In this document: positions 8,851-18,560 of the stretch, piece after piece
How positions within the stretch are numbered: position 1 is the stretch's first letter
Layout: every line of letters starts with the position of its first letter
Source of the DNA: Psychrobacter sp. JCM 18901
GTDB taxonomy: Bacteria > Pseudomonadota > Gammaproteobacteria > Pseudomonadales > Moraxellaceae
Assembly (NCBI RefSeq): GCF_000586435.1
Contig: NZ_BAWH01000022.1
Span: forward strand, 1 to 52,436
DNA length: 52,436 bases
Reading direction: 5' to 3'
Notes under the pieces: model-generated
Told to the model about the DNA's origin: nothing
The model's input: only the letters and a program-made list of their open reading frames with translations
Database searches by the model: none
Position numbers and translations under genes: made by a program

Positions 8851-9708
8851 CTAGGCAATTTGATAACGCTGCGCTATCGCCAGTATTTTCTTAACCACAT
8901 TATGTTGCTCACTCATAGGCAATTGCTCTGTTGTTCCAATGATAGTGATGGCATATTCTAGCGGTAAATCTTCATCATCAGTTTTATCACTACTCGTGGG
9001 TTGGTTAACAACGCTATTGGCAAGCTGCGGCAATATGACAGGTATCGTAATGGCATTAATCCCCATAAGCATATCGCCCGTCACTGTCGCATAGCCTTGA
9101 GTACGAATTTTGGCTTGTAGCTGAGCAAAATCCTGCCATTTCTCGGTCATATCTACAGCGGTATTAGTCGTATGCCATTCAGCTGTGACCAATGGCTGAA
9201 TGACGGCATCAGGTTGATAACTGGCAAATAACTGCCCTGTGGCCGATGTCGTCAGAGGCATACGTGAGCCAATGCGAGTAATGATACTAATCGGACTGTC
9301 TGGCTCAACGGACTGGATAATAATAGGGCCTTCGCTAAACCATTTGGCAATTTGCACACCGCAGTTTAACGTGTCTTTGATCTCATTAGCCACTTGCGTG
9401 AGACGTGCCAAGAGATTGTTTCGGTTGAGTCCAGTATGTCCTAATGATGCCAATGCATTGACCCTATCGCCAAGCCCATAGCGCCCATCATCAAGCTTAC
9501 GCGCGTAGTTTTTGCGGATGAGACTGACCAAGTAACGATGGGATTTTGCTGGATGCATTTGCATGGCTTCAGCGACATCCTTTAGCATCATAGGCTCATT
9601 GCGGTCGATCAGCACATCGAGTATCGACAGCCCAATCTCAAGCGACTGAACCCCACTTTGGTTTTTACTGCTGATAGAACTGTCTACAAGGGTTTTGTCT
9701 GCTGGCAT
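8851..9708 (-). CDS. IclR-family transcriptional regulator
   Basis: 285 aa. An N-terminal winged helix (about residues 18-85, LEIGLSILDVLIDRNEPMML then DVAEAMQMHPAKSHRYL) is followed by an IclR effector domain (about 95-280). It faces away from maiA across 160 bases and converges on the TRAP protein gene. In Pseudomonas putida the homogentisate operon is repressed by the IclR protein HmgR with homogentisate as inducer, so an equivalent role for this gene is a sound but untested inference. An insertion rich in Ser, Asp and Thr (around 9000) extends the effector domain. No strong ribosome-binding site precedes the ATG at 9708. Confidence 0.88.
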   Translation of the reverse strand: MPADKTLVDSSISSKNQSGVQSLEIGLSILDVLIDRNEPMMLKDVAEAMQMHPAKSHRYLVSLIRKNYARKLDDGRYGLGDRVNALASLGHTGLNRNNLLARLTQVANEIKDTLNCGVQIAKWFSEGPIIIQSVEPDSPISIITRIGSRMPLTTSATGQLFASYQPDAVIQPLVTAEWHTTNTAVDMTEKWQDFAQLQAKIRTQGYATVTGDMLMGINAITIPVILPQLANSVVNQPTSSDKTDDEDLPLEYAITIIGTTEQLPMSEQHNVVKKILAIAQRYQIA

Positions 9709-9868
9709 GATTTGCTCGATTCTGGTGTACTTGGTTATTTTTTTAATAATGCTTTGCTTGTTAGTGGTTTGTTCAATAAGGGTTTGCCCGATCAGATATT
9801 ACTGAGATACAGACCCTACTTCATAATATTTATCTTTATAAAAACACATCAATATAAGGACATGAATC

Positions 9869-10522
9869 ATGATGACACTTTATGGCTACTTTCGTAGTAG
9901 CACGTCTTACCGTACTCGTATCGCTATGAACTTAAAAGGCTTAGATTACGATGATATCACGATCAATCTGGCACAGGATGAGCAGTTAGAATCTGCTTTC
10001 AAAGCGATTAACCCGCAAGGATTAGTACCTGTCCTACAAGCTGACGATTTATTATTATACCAAAGTCCAGCTATCTTGGAGTGGTTAGAAGAGGTCTACC
10101 CTGAGCACGCACTATTACCTAACGATGCTGCTGGGCGTATGCAGGTACGCGCGCTGAGCGCCATGATTGGTTGCGACATCCACCCAATTAATAATCGCCG
10201 CATTTTACAGTACCTACGCAATGAGCTGTCAGTAGACGAGAAAGATGTGATTGCATGGTGCAATCGCTGGATCAGTGAAGGTTTTGCCGCTTTAGAGACA
10301 CGTTTGGCAGCGGATAACAATCGCGGACAGTTCTGCTATGGGGACAGTCCTACTCTCGCAGATTGTTATTTGATTCCGCAAGTCTCTTCTGCTCGCCGCT
10401 TCAAAGTAGATTTGAGCGCTTATCCCAATATCGTCGCCATTGATACTCATTGCCGTACACTAAAGGCATTCGCAGATGCGGATCCTATGATGCAGCCTGA
10501 TGCGCCGAAACGTGATGCCTAA
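9869..10522 (+). CDS. maiA: Maleylacetoacetate isomerase (zeta-class GST)
   Basis: 217 aa. It isomerises 4-maleylacetoacetate to 4-fumarylacetoacetate using glutathione, feeding FahA. The N-terminal thioredoxin fold opens TLYGYFRSSTSYRTRIAMNL; the zeta-class motif normally reads SSCSxRVR, and here the Cys position is Thr, a kind of change common in bacterial members. The all-helical GST C-terminal domain follows (about 90-210), with GDSPTLADCYLIPQ. AAGGA at 9856-9860 supports the ATG at 9869 (a second ATG follows at once). It stands apart from fahA, being divergent from the IclR gene, so it probably has its own promoter under the same regulator. Confidence 0.93.
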   Translation: MMTLYGYFRSSTSYRTRIAMNLKGLDYDDITINLAQDEQLESAFKAINPQGLVPVLQADDLLLYQSPAILEWLEEVYPEHALLPNDAAGRMQVRALSAMIGCDIHPINNRRILQYLRNELSVDEKDVIAWCNRWISEGFAALETRLAADNNRGQFCYGDSPTLADCYLIPQVSSARRFKVDLSAYPNIVAIDTHCRTLKAFADADPMMQPDAPKRDA

Positions 10523-10575
10523 TTTAAGACAGTTTTTATAGGATACCTATCTTTATAGAATATTTATCTTCTCGG

Positions 10576-10615
10576 CCAAATATTAAGTGACTTAGAATTA
10601 ACACTTAGTATTTGG
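10576..10615 (+). terminator. Hairpin after maiA, possible weak terminator
   Basis: CCAAATATTAAGTG (10576-10589) pairs with CACTTAGTATTTGG (10602-10615), 14 bases with one wobble pair and a 12-base loop. No clear T run follows, so termination is uncertain. The rest of the 349-base gap 10523-10871 is AT-rich and holds no convincing gene. Confidence 0.4.
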
Positions 10616-10871
10616 TCTGGCTTCGTTCTTCAATATTCTTTACCCCTACCTATCTTTACAGCTTAATTCCTAGCTTAATTGCTGAATTTTGTCTCATTGA
10701 CTATTATTTATTCAATTTTTACAATATAATTTTTAATATATTCATATTAACGGTTGTATGGTGGGCAGTTGTTGGTTATTCTTTATATAAGCATTTGTCA
10801 TCGCTCAAATTTGTACTTTATCAGCTATAGAAAAAAGTACTGTCTTATTCATCAAGATAAGGTTGAACAAT

Positions 10872-12050
10872 ATGAATGATATATCCTCAGCAGAGATAAC
10901 CACCCTACCATCGAATGCAGCAAACAAGATTTATGCATCAGCAATCATGTTCAGAGATGAAACAGAAAGCGCTAGAAAAATTGCACCCGTGGTAGTCAAT
11001 AAACTTTCAGAATTTGCATTATTTAGAATAGGGCTGCCTAAATCGTTAGGAGGATGGGCAGGAAACCCAATAGAAACGCTAAAAACTTATGAGACGTTGG
11101 CCAGTGCTGAAGCCTCCGTTGCTTGGATTGTTTGGAACAACCATTTGGCCTGTACATTCGGTCGATTTTTGGACGAGTCCAGTATGAAAGAAGTATACAG
11201 CGACCCCTCTCATATCTATGCCAATTCCGCACGTCCTGAAGGCGTGGCACAAACAGTAGATAATGGCTATATGGTATCAGGACAATGGACACTCGTCTCT
11301 GGATGCCAATTGGCTGACTGGTTTGTGCTCCGTTGCCTCGTTATCTCCGAAGGCTCTCCTACGACCCTTGGCCCAGGTGCAAATTTAAAGCTATTTTTTT
11401 ATTCCCAGGAAAGATGTAAAAATCATTGATACATGGGACGTGGGCGCCTAAATGGCACAGGTAGCCACGATATAGTTGTCAAAGACGCTTTTGTCAAAGA
11501 GGCTTATGCAGTTGACTTTGATAGTCCTGTGGCTGTCGATACTGCCTACAGTCGACTGCCTATTGGTTGTATCAATGCTGCTGGCTGTGCAGCTATGGCG
11601 CTAGGCGTATTAAAAGCCGCTATGGATGACTTGGTTGATATGTGCCTTGAGAGAGTAACGCCTGGTAAGAGTCCAGATCTACGCGACCGTGCAACGGTAC
11701 AAGCTACCATTGCTAAGAGCAAAACCGTACTGGCATCAAAACGCGCCCAACTGCATCATAGTGTCGAGGTACTATGGGAAGAGGCACAGCAGCAGAACAC
11801 CTTTACTGATATACAGCTTGCAGATGTATGGGCAGCGTCTTGTGAAGGCGCAAGAGAAGCTCGTGACATGGTATCTGAAATTTACGCAGTCGCTGGCACA
11901 GCCTCCCTATATAAAAAGCACAAGATAGAAAGAGCACATAGAGACATTCATGCGATTTTGCAGCATGGCATTATTCAACCTCACTGGATGAATCAAGCAG
12001 GTATGGCCTATGTTGGACTGACACCGAATGGCGCAATGTTTAGAATATAG
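10872..12050 (+). CDS. Acyl-CoA dehydrogenase-fold flavoprotein, probable flavin-dependent monooxygenase (two frame breaks)
   Basis: About 390 aa. The start is the ATG at 10872 with AAGG 9 bases upstream. The fold is that of acyl-CoA dehydrogenases: an N-terminal helical domain with LPKSLGGWAG, a central beta domain with DNGYMVSGQWTLVSGC, and a C-terminal helical domain with MALGVLKAAMDDL and an ending IQPHWMNQAGMAYVGLTPNG. The motif LNGTGSHDIVVKDAFV is typical of two-component flavin monooxygenases (HpaB/DszC/HsaA-like), which take reduced flavin from a partner reductase. Frame breaks lie at seven T (11394-11400) and near 11450; together they compensate. No reductase is adjacent. Closeness to maiA hints at aromatic metabolism, but the substrate is unknown. 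Confidence 0.75.
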
Positions 12051-12069
12051 AAGCACCTTAATTATAAAT

Positions 12070-12110
12070 AATAAGCGCTTGTAAGATACAATTTACAAGC
12101 GCTTATTTTG
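12070..12110 (+). terminator. Terminator after the flavoprotein gene
   Basis: A perfect 15-base inverted repeat, AATAAGCGCTTGTAA (12070-12084) against TTACAAGCGCTTATT (12093-12107), with an 8-base loop. Confidence 0.85.
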
Positions 12111-12155
12111 ATTTATCGATAGCTTTATTACTTTAATTGTTTATCTTTAAGCCGT

Positions 12156-12188
12156 AAAAAAAGCAAGACATTGGATGTCTTGCTTTTT
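12156..12188 (-). terminator. Terminator of the adhesin gene
   Basis: AAAAAGCAAGACA (12158-12170) pairs with TGTCTTGCTTTTT (12176-12188) around a 5-base loop. Read on the minus strand the stem runs into a T tract, so it terminates the leftward adhesin transcript. Confidence 0.85.
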
Positions 12189-12222
12189 ATAGTCTTCCGA
12201 TAACTACAGCTGAAAGGCTTTG

Positions 12223-15200
12223 TTAATCAAAATGGAAGCCTGCACCCACTGCACCGCCTACGTTGCCTTGAGTATCTGCTGTACCATTTACCTTGATGAC
12301 CCAGCGACCGTCATTAGATAATTTAGAGAAACCAATCGCTACAGCACTCTCTCCATTATAGGTACCGACACCGCCACCGATCAATGACTTGCCTGCGATA
12401 TAAGCCTGAGGCATTGCCGACATTGCCATTGCCGCTGAGATACCTGCATTTGCATCGTCTTCTACTTCGTCGATTTTGTAGCCAAGATCGCTCATGTTGT
12501 TATTGAGTCGACTATCAAGCGCGCTAAGCTGACCATAATTGACGGCATCTGTTGCTTCGACCCCATCGGCGACACCAGTCATGCGTTGGTTACCAGCATA
12601 TAGACCTTGAGACGTCATACTTGGTCCATCTTGCATACTAATGCCTTCACTATTGATAACCGTTGTCCCAACTGTGACACTATCAACGCTGATATTACCG
12701 TTTAGATCAAACTTAATACTACTGCCATCTGCTGTGGTGGTGATGTTATTACCACCAGTGAAGCTTAGGACACTATCATCGCCAATTGGTTTGTTGATAT
12801 TGGCACCACTGTCTGCGCCAAAATTGAGTCCAGCATCTAGCTTGTCCGTATTGGTTTTGATATTCGTGGTATTGGTCTTGATATTGCTGGTATTCGTAGC
12901 AATATTTGTCGTATTGGTCGCGATATTGGTTGTATTAGTGGTAATGTTCTCTGTGTTAATTTGCACATTTTCACTAATTTCAATCGTGCCTTGTCTGATA
13001 GAAGCAATCGCACCATCGATATTGCTTTCACCCGTTCCACCAATGTCACTGTTGGTAAAAGTACCATCTTCGGCATTGTAAACAGTGTCACCACCGATAA
13101 TACTGCTGATACCAGTGCCTTGGGCATAAAGCTGACCACCATTTATGGCGTCCTGACTTGTCGCCGAAACCTCCCCATTTTGAACGTTGGTAATTTTGGT
13201 ACTAGCGGCATCAATACCACTTTTCATGATGCTTGGGCCACCTGCAATGGTCAGTCCATCGTCATTCATAACCGTACCACCAGTGGTTACGCTATTCAAA
13301 GTAATATCTGGGTTCAGATCAAAGCTAATATCATTAGCATTGGTAGGTATGGCTGCAGCTTGTAGTGATGGACTACCATTAAGAGCAGCGACATCACTCA
13401 CTGATTTCCGAGATACCTTGATATTACCGTCTTTACTACTAAGGTCTACGGCATCTCCTTGTTTTACCATAGTAGCGATATCACCTTGAGCGGTGATGCC
13501 CCAACCTTGATCCAAAGCAATGGCTACATCTTTCAACTGCCCAACATTGACAGCATCCGTATTTAGCACACCTTCCCCAACATTGCGAATGGTGTTGCCT
13601 CCATTGTCTAGACCACGACTACTCAATGAGACCTGAGAAACCATTCTATTCACACCATTTCCAACGAAGGTAAAGCCTGCATCACTCATGATGCTGTTGC
13701 CTATCTGTATACTGCCATCATCTCCAAGGTCTAACTGATTATTCAGTTTCACTTGGACGCCAGTCGCAGAAGCGACAGTAGTCAGATTGTTATCTCCTGT
13801 GACATTGATAGTATCGCCTAGCGAGAATTGCTGATCATTATCGCTATTGCCGTCACCAATTTTGATACCTTTAGCAACTTCGTTATTGGTCTTAAACAGC
13901 TGACTACCGTTAACCGCATCTTTACTAGTAGCGCTCAACAATCCATCAGCAACATTGGTAATTTTGTTGTTGCCATTGTTCAGACCATTGTTAGTCAGTG
14001 CTACCTGATTATTATCACCATTATATAAAGTAATGCCTGCATTATTAACCTGAGTATTGCCAGTGGTAACGCTGCCTGTATTACCAAGATTAATATCTTT
14101 ATCCAATCTGATAGTCAAGGTATCAGTACCATTAGCAGTGACACTAATGTTTTTCGTTGCTGGATCAGCATTGATGGTATCGCCACCTTTGACAGTTAGC
14201 TTTTGACCAAGTTTACGGTTGACATCGGTACCACTGTCACCCCCAAAGTCTAGACCTTGGTTGATAGTAGAATTGGTTTGATTGAGCTGGTAGACATTAA
14301 CGGCATCAGTATCGTCCTCACCAGCAGCAAGACCCGTGATTTTACCGGTATTTTCAGCATTGATGATTACCTCACCAAACTTCGGTGAATCAGCCATTTG
14401 AATCTCAATACCACCATCTTGTGTCGCAATCGTATTGATATTGCCTGATGAATATGTACCAATAGCTGTTTTACTACCAACAATCTGCATCTCCTTGTTT
14501 AGGTTGCGAGTGACATAACCAACAGTTGGATTGTCGTTACCAGAGAAACGTAAACCATCATCTTCTAACGTCGCTATGGTATGACTGTTACCGTCACCAT
14601 CTTCGTAACTTAAGCGAGTGACGTCTGTGTCATCATCAAATACGTCGCCAGGCCGGATTTCTGGACGCATGGTCAGCGTTGGACTCACACCATCTATCGC
14701 TGCAGGACCGTTAGCCCGATTGTGCCATCAGCGCCATTAAGGGCAATGCCAGATTGACCGTCTGCACCATTCACACCGATAAAGCCATCTACACCATCTT
14801 CACCGTCTAGATCTGCTCCACCAACACTGAGGTTGTCGCCTAATGCAAAGTCGATTTCATTATCTGCCACTGTAGTGACGATACTGCCATCTGTACTGGT
14901 GTATTTGACCGTCTCACCAAGTTTGACTTTGTCTTTAGTCTCACCAGGCGCTAATGAAGCATTGTCGGCAGTAATGTCGAAACCTAAGTCAGTCAGATCC
15001 GTTGTCACGTCATTCAACTGATCAAGGTTCACCGCATCAGTACCATTGACACCTTTTCCAAGGTTCGTGATTGTGTTGGTTGGGTAATCCTCTTCATCAG
15101 CGTTGGAACCCATATCAATACTCGTACTGCTGATAATCGGACCGCCGTCATTGATGGTGATGCTGTCAAGATCCGTTAGGTTCTTAGCCATTTGAATTTC

Positions 15201-18128
15201 TAGTGCACCGTTATCTTTCTTAACGGTTTTAATATTGGCTGCAGAAGAAGCTCCAGTAGTCATACCACCTTCGACACCTAGAGTTTCACCTACCATTCTA
15301 TTAATCACTTGTCCATCATTGCCAACAAACTTCATACCTTTATTAACTAATGCAGTCGAAGCGAGTTTTAGCTGGTCTTCCGTTGCTGCTTGACCTGAAA
15401 CAATAGAGGTACCATCCCATGTCTTATTGGTTAAACCATTTATTGTGCCAGTAGCGCCATTGATCGTCACTGGGCTTGAACCACCAACCGTGATTTTAGT
15501 CGCCTCAACGACGCTGCTGTCAGCACCATCTTTCACGGTAACTTTTTTTGAACTCAACGTTGTCTTTAGTTGCAACTTTGATACTGCCATCTGTTTCACG
15601 AGTCAGTAGAATGTTATCACCTGAGGCGAAGTTGGCTTTGTTATCCGTTTTCGTTAACGTCTTATCATCAGCACCATCGACCTGAGTAATAAGTGTCTGT
15701 ATGGCATTGTCAGCATGACTCAAGCTGGTTTTAGTCTTATCACTTAAATCTACTTTGTAGTTGGTGATATTGTCATTACCTTTATCACCAGCGGTAACTG
15801 TCAATGCAGTGTCATCTCCACTAGAGACACTAGTACCATTGGCATTGACGGTGTAGACATCCTGTTCGGTATTGCTGTCGATTGAGAAGTCAACACTGTC
15901 GACATTGCTACCTTTGACGACTTTGGTTCTGGCAGCAGCAGAGAAGTTTTTAAGTTGACCGAAGTTCACCGCGTCTTTATCATTACTACCGTCGTCAACA
16001 TTCACAATTTTTCTATTGCCAGCATTGATACCGTTAGTGGTAACGCTTGGGCCACCAACAACATAAAGCCCAGTGCTATTTAGATTCGTAATGCCAAACG
16101 GACTTGCTACCGTAACACCTGTAAGGTTGATTGAAGTACCAGCCAATGCATTTCCAGTTGTCATACCGAAACGGTTAACGTTAGTGACAGGCCCTAGACC
16201 AAGTGGCAAGCTGCTACTGCTTCCCATTTTGATACTGCCATTAGTGTCTAGGTCTAGATTGTTATTGAGCACAACTTCAACTTTGCCATTGTCTATTTGC
16301 GTAGTGAGGTTGCTGTTAGAGCCTATAATATCAACCGTCTGACCTAGGTTCTTCTGAACCTCATTATTATCAGCAGCTTTGATACCAAAACCTAAGGTCG
16401 TTACATCACCAATGGCAGTCTTTATATCACCGATATTTGCAGCATTTAGCTCGTTGTTTACATCAGTGAGGAGACCGCCGCTTAATACCCCTTTGATTTG
16501 CTGATCACCAGCATCTATACCACTAGTAGTAAAGCTTGGACCACCAGCGATGGTCAGACCGTCATTATTAACTAGTGTATTGCCCGTAGTTACGCTACCG
16601 TCAGCGCCAAGGTTGACTTTCTCAGCTAGTTTTACAACTAGGCCACCCGTTTCATCCGCTTCGACACCAATATTAGCAGTCGTTAGGTCGCTGGTTGCAC
16701 TACCAGTAATACTCAGGGTTTGGCCAAGTTTACGAGTGGCCGTACCAGTGTCACCTGTGAAGTCAAGACCTAGATCAATGACACTTGAGATACCACCTTT
16801 TAACTGCGCAACGTTCACTGCGTCACTGTCTTGACTACCTGCTGCAACATTGATGATCTGACGGTTCCCACCATCCTCTCCTGTACCAACCGATACAGCA
16901 CCGAAATCTACGCCACTCTGAGTATTCTTGATAGCTGTAGTAGCGGCTGTATTGGCACCTGTTGGTATATACCCTACCTCGCCGCCTGCCACATTAGCTG
17001 CTGACCCTGCGCCTAGTGCCACTGAACCTTTGGCATTTGCAGAAGAACCCATACCAAAGGCAGAAGAGGCATCACCTGATGAGCTTGAACGGACACCCAC
17101 AGCGGTAGATAAATTACCCTCGGACCCTGCTTTGACCCCAATTGCTACAGATGCGGTGCCTTCTGACTCAGTATGTCCATATGGATTATTTGGATCTTCT
17201 ATAAGGTCGCTATTAGTATACGCATTAGATAACTCGTTAATACCAGCAACCTCTGACGCAGTATCTAAATCATCACCACCGATCGCAATAGATGATGCTC
17301 CTGTTGATACCACATTGGCACCAATGGCAATAGATTGTTCACCCAGTGCTTTAGTATCCTGTCCACTGCCACTACTACCAATCGCAATAGCTTGTTCACC
17401 TATTGCTTTCGCATTTTTACCCATGGCGATAGCGTTTGGTCCAGTTGCGCCTAGGTTGTCCTCATTATCACCGCCAATAGAATTTGCACTGTAATACTTG
17501 GTTTTATTAGTGGCAACCGTGGTCGCTAGGCTAGATAGTTGCCCTCCATTGATCGCGTCCTTACTACCAAGAGCAATCAAACCATCCGCAACGCCTGTAA
17601 TCTGGTTGTTACCATTGTTCAGACCGTTATTACCTAGCACCACATTATTTAACGGATCACTTGCTGTAATCTTAATACCAGAGTTATCGACCAAGGTATC
17701 GCCCGTTTTCAGACTGCCATCAGCCCTAAGTCGACATTTTCATCAAGCTTTACCGTCAGTGATTTATCACGTCTATCAGCCGTGACGCTAATATTTTTGG
17801 TACTAGAATCGCCCATTACTGTTTCACCACCTTGGACCGTTAATGTCTGGTGGTAGAATGGATTTGTATAGATTTTAGGCGCTGAATCATCTCCGGCAAA
17901 GTAGGTGCCCACTGCACTTGCTTGCATGCCAAAACCAGCCGCTATTAGCCCAATTCCTATTGCGCTCAGGCGTAACGTCTTGATAGCAGACAGATTAGAT
18001 GTTGTGTTGATAGTCGCGTTAGAGCTAACACTAGATTTGGAAGACTTGCCACGTCCCTTCGCATATTCACCAACGGCGGTAAAACAACTTAAGGCTTCAT
18101 TCCAGATGACTTTATAGATGCGGTTCAT
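12223..18128 (-). CDS. Trimeric autotransporter adhesin (YadA/Hia/Ata type; three frame breaks)
   Basis: About 1,968 aa when joined. An extended signal peptide (ESPR) opens MNRIYKVIWNEALSCFTAV, preceded by AAGGGAG. Then come stalk and neck repeats (DAINGGQL, DAVNVAQL types) and a YadA-like head of SVAIG/AIAIG repeats (about 17040-17460). After these follow a glycine-rich EDGVDGFIGVNGADG stretch near 14780, more stalk and neck units, a heptad coiled coil (12841-12960) and a C-terminal YadA anchor ending GAVGAGFHFD. The trimer would display a long fibre for attachment or biofilm growth. Breaks lie near 17715 (a G missing), 15545 (seven A where six fit) and 14705 (a G missing); each single-base repair restores a continuous frame, so a pseudogene is unlikely. 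It stands alone between two terminators and a hairpin-rich upstream region. Confidence 0.92.
12841..12960 (-). repeat. Tandem heptad repeats in the adhesin stalk
   Basis: Within the adhesin, about five consecutive 21-base units encode NITTNTT-, NIATNTT- and NIKTNTT-type heptads. Ile and Asn/Thr recur at fixed heptad positions, as expected for a trimeric coiled coil next to the membrane anchor. Such near-identical units are prone to length change by recombination. Confidence 0.8.
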
Positions 18129-18309
18129 GATGCGTACTCCCTTACAGACTTGTCAGATTTAAAAAATCAGAGATAAAATCCATCTTGCAAGAGAGTTGAT
18201 ATAGTAAAATAAAACAAATTATGAACTTATAATGATTGAGCTTTTTCAAATATTTCTAGTATTGAAGTTTAAAAAAATAGGACGTTTTGTTTTGTAAGTT
18301 ATGTATCAC

Positions 18310-18348
18310 TCTCTTTATATATTAGTATTACCGAATATATAAAGAGAG
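18310..18348. repeat. Perfect 15-base inverted repeat upstream of the adhesin
   Basis: CTCTCTTTATATATT (18310-18324) and AATATATAAAGAGAG (18334-18348) around a 9-base loop. It lies about 180 bases upstream of the adhesin start. The intergenic stretch 18129-18560 holds no gene but three such structures. Confidence 0.8.
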
Positions 18349-18386
18349 ACAATACCGTCCATCTGTATTTTGATACCGTTCATGCA

Positions 18387-18434
18387 TATATATTCATAAA
18401 AACGAATATATTTATTTATATTTATGAATATATG
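18387..18434. repeat. 14-base inverted repeat, AT-rich
   Basis: CATATATTCATAAA (18387-18400) and TTTATGAATATATG (18421-18434) with a 20-base loop. It is the second of three hairpins in the adhesin/kinase intergenic region. Confidence 0.75.
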
Positions 18435-18466
18435 TACTAAATTATGACCATTTTTAAAAAAATCAG

Positions 18467-18540
18467 TATTTTATGTAAGTCAGGTATACGTTTATATGCA
18501 CCATCACTGCATCATAAACGCATGCCACTTACATAAAATA
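18467..18540. repeat. Nested stem-loop downstream of the sensor kinase gene
   Basis: TATTTTATGTAAGT (18467-18480) pairs with ACTTACATAAAATA (18527-18540). Inside it, CGTTTAT pairs with ATAAACG. It lies 20 bases past the kinase stop and could end or stabilise the leftward kinase transcript. No plain T tract follows, and a small mobile-element remnant is also possible. Confidence 0.7.
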
Positions 18541-18560
18541 TTTATCAGTAAGGTATCTTA

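Noticed and set aside
10612..10830. Hydrophobic 72-aa frame after maiA
   Set aside because: It opens with TTG inside the right arm of a hairpin, has no ribosome-binding site, and its hydrophobicity follows from AT-rich DNA.
12841..12960. Regularly spaced repeat resembling a CRISPR array
   Set aside because: The 21-base units run head to tail without spacers and encode coiled-coil heptads in frame.
15520..15600. Phase variation of the adhesin through the A7 run
   Set aside because: Runs of seven break frames in housekeeping genes across the window in the same way, so sequence error explains it better.
12641..17785. Many frames antisense to the adhesin
   Set aside because: They mirror the repetitive, low-stop composition of the adhesin gene and are rich in Val/Leu/Pro with no domain sense.
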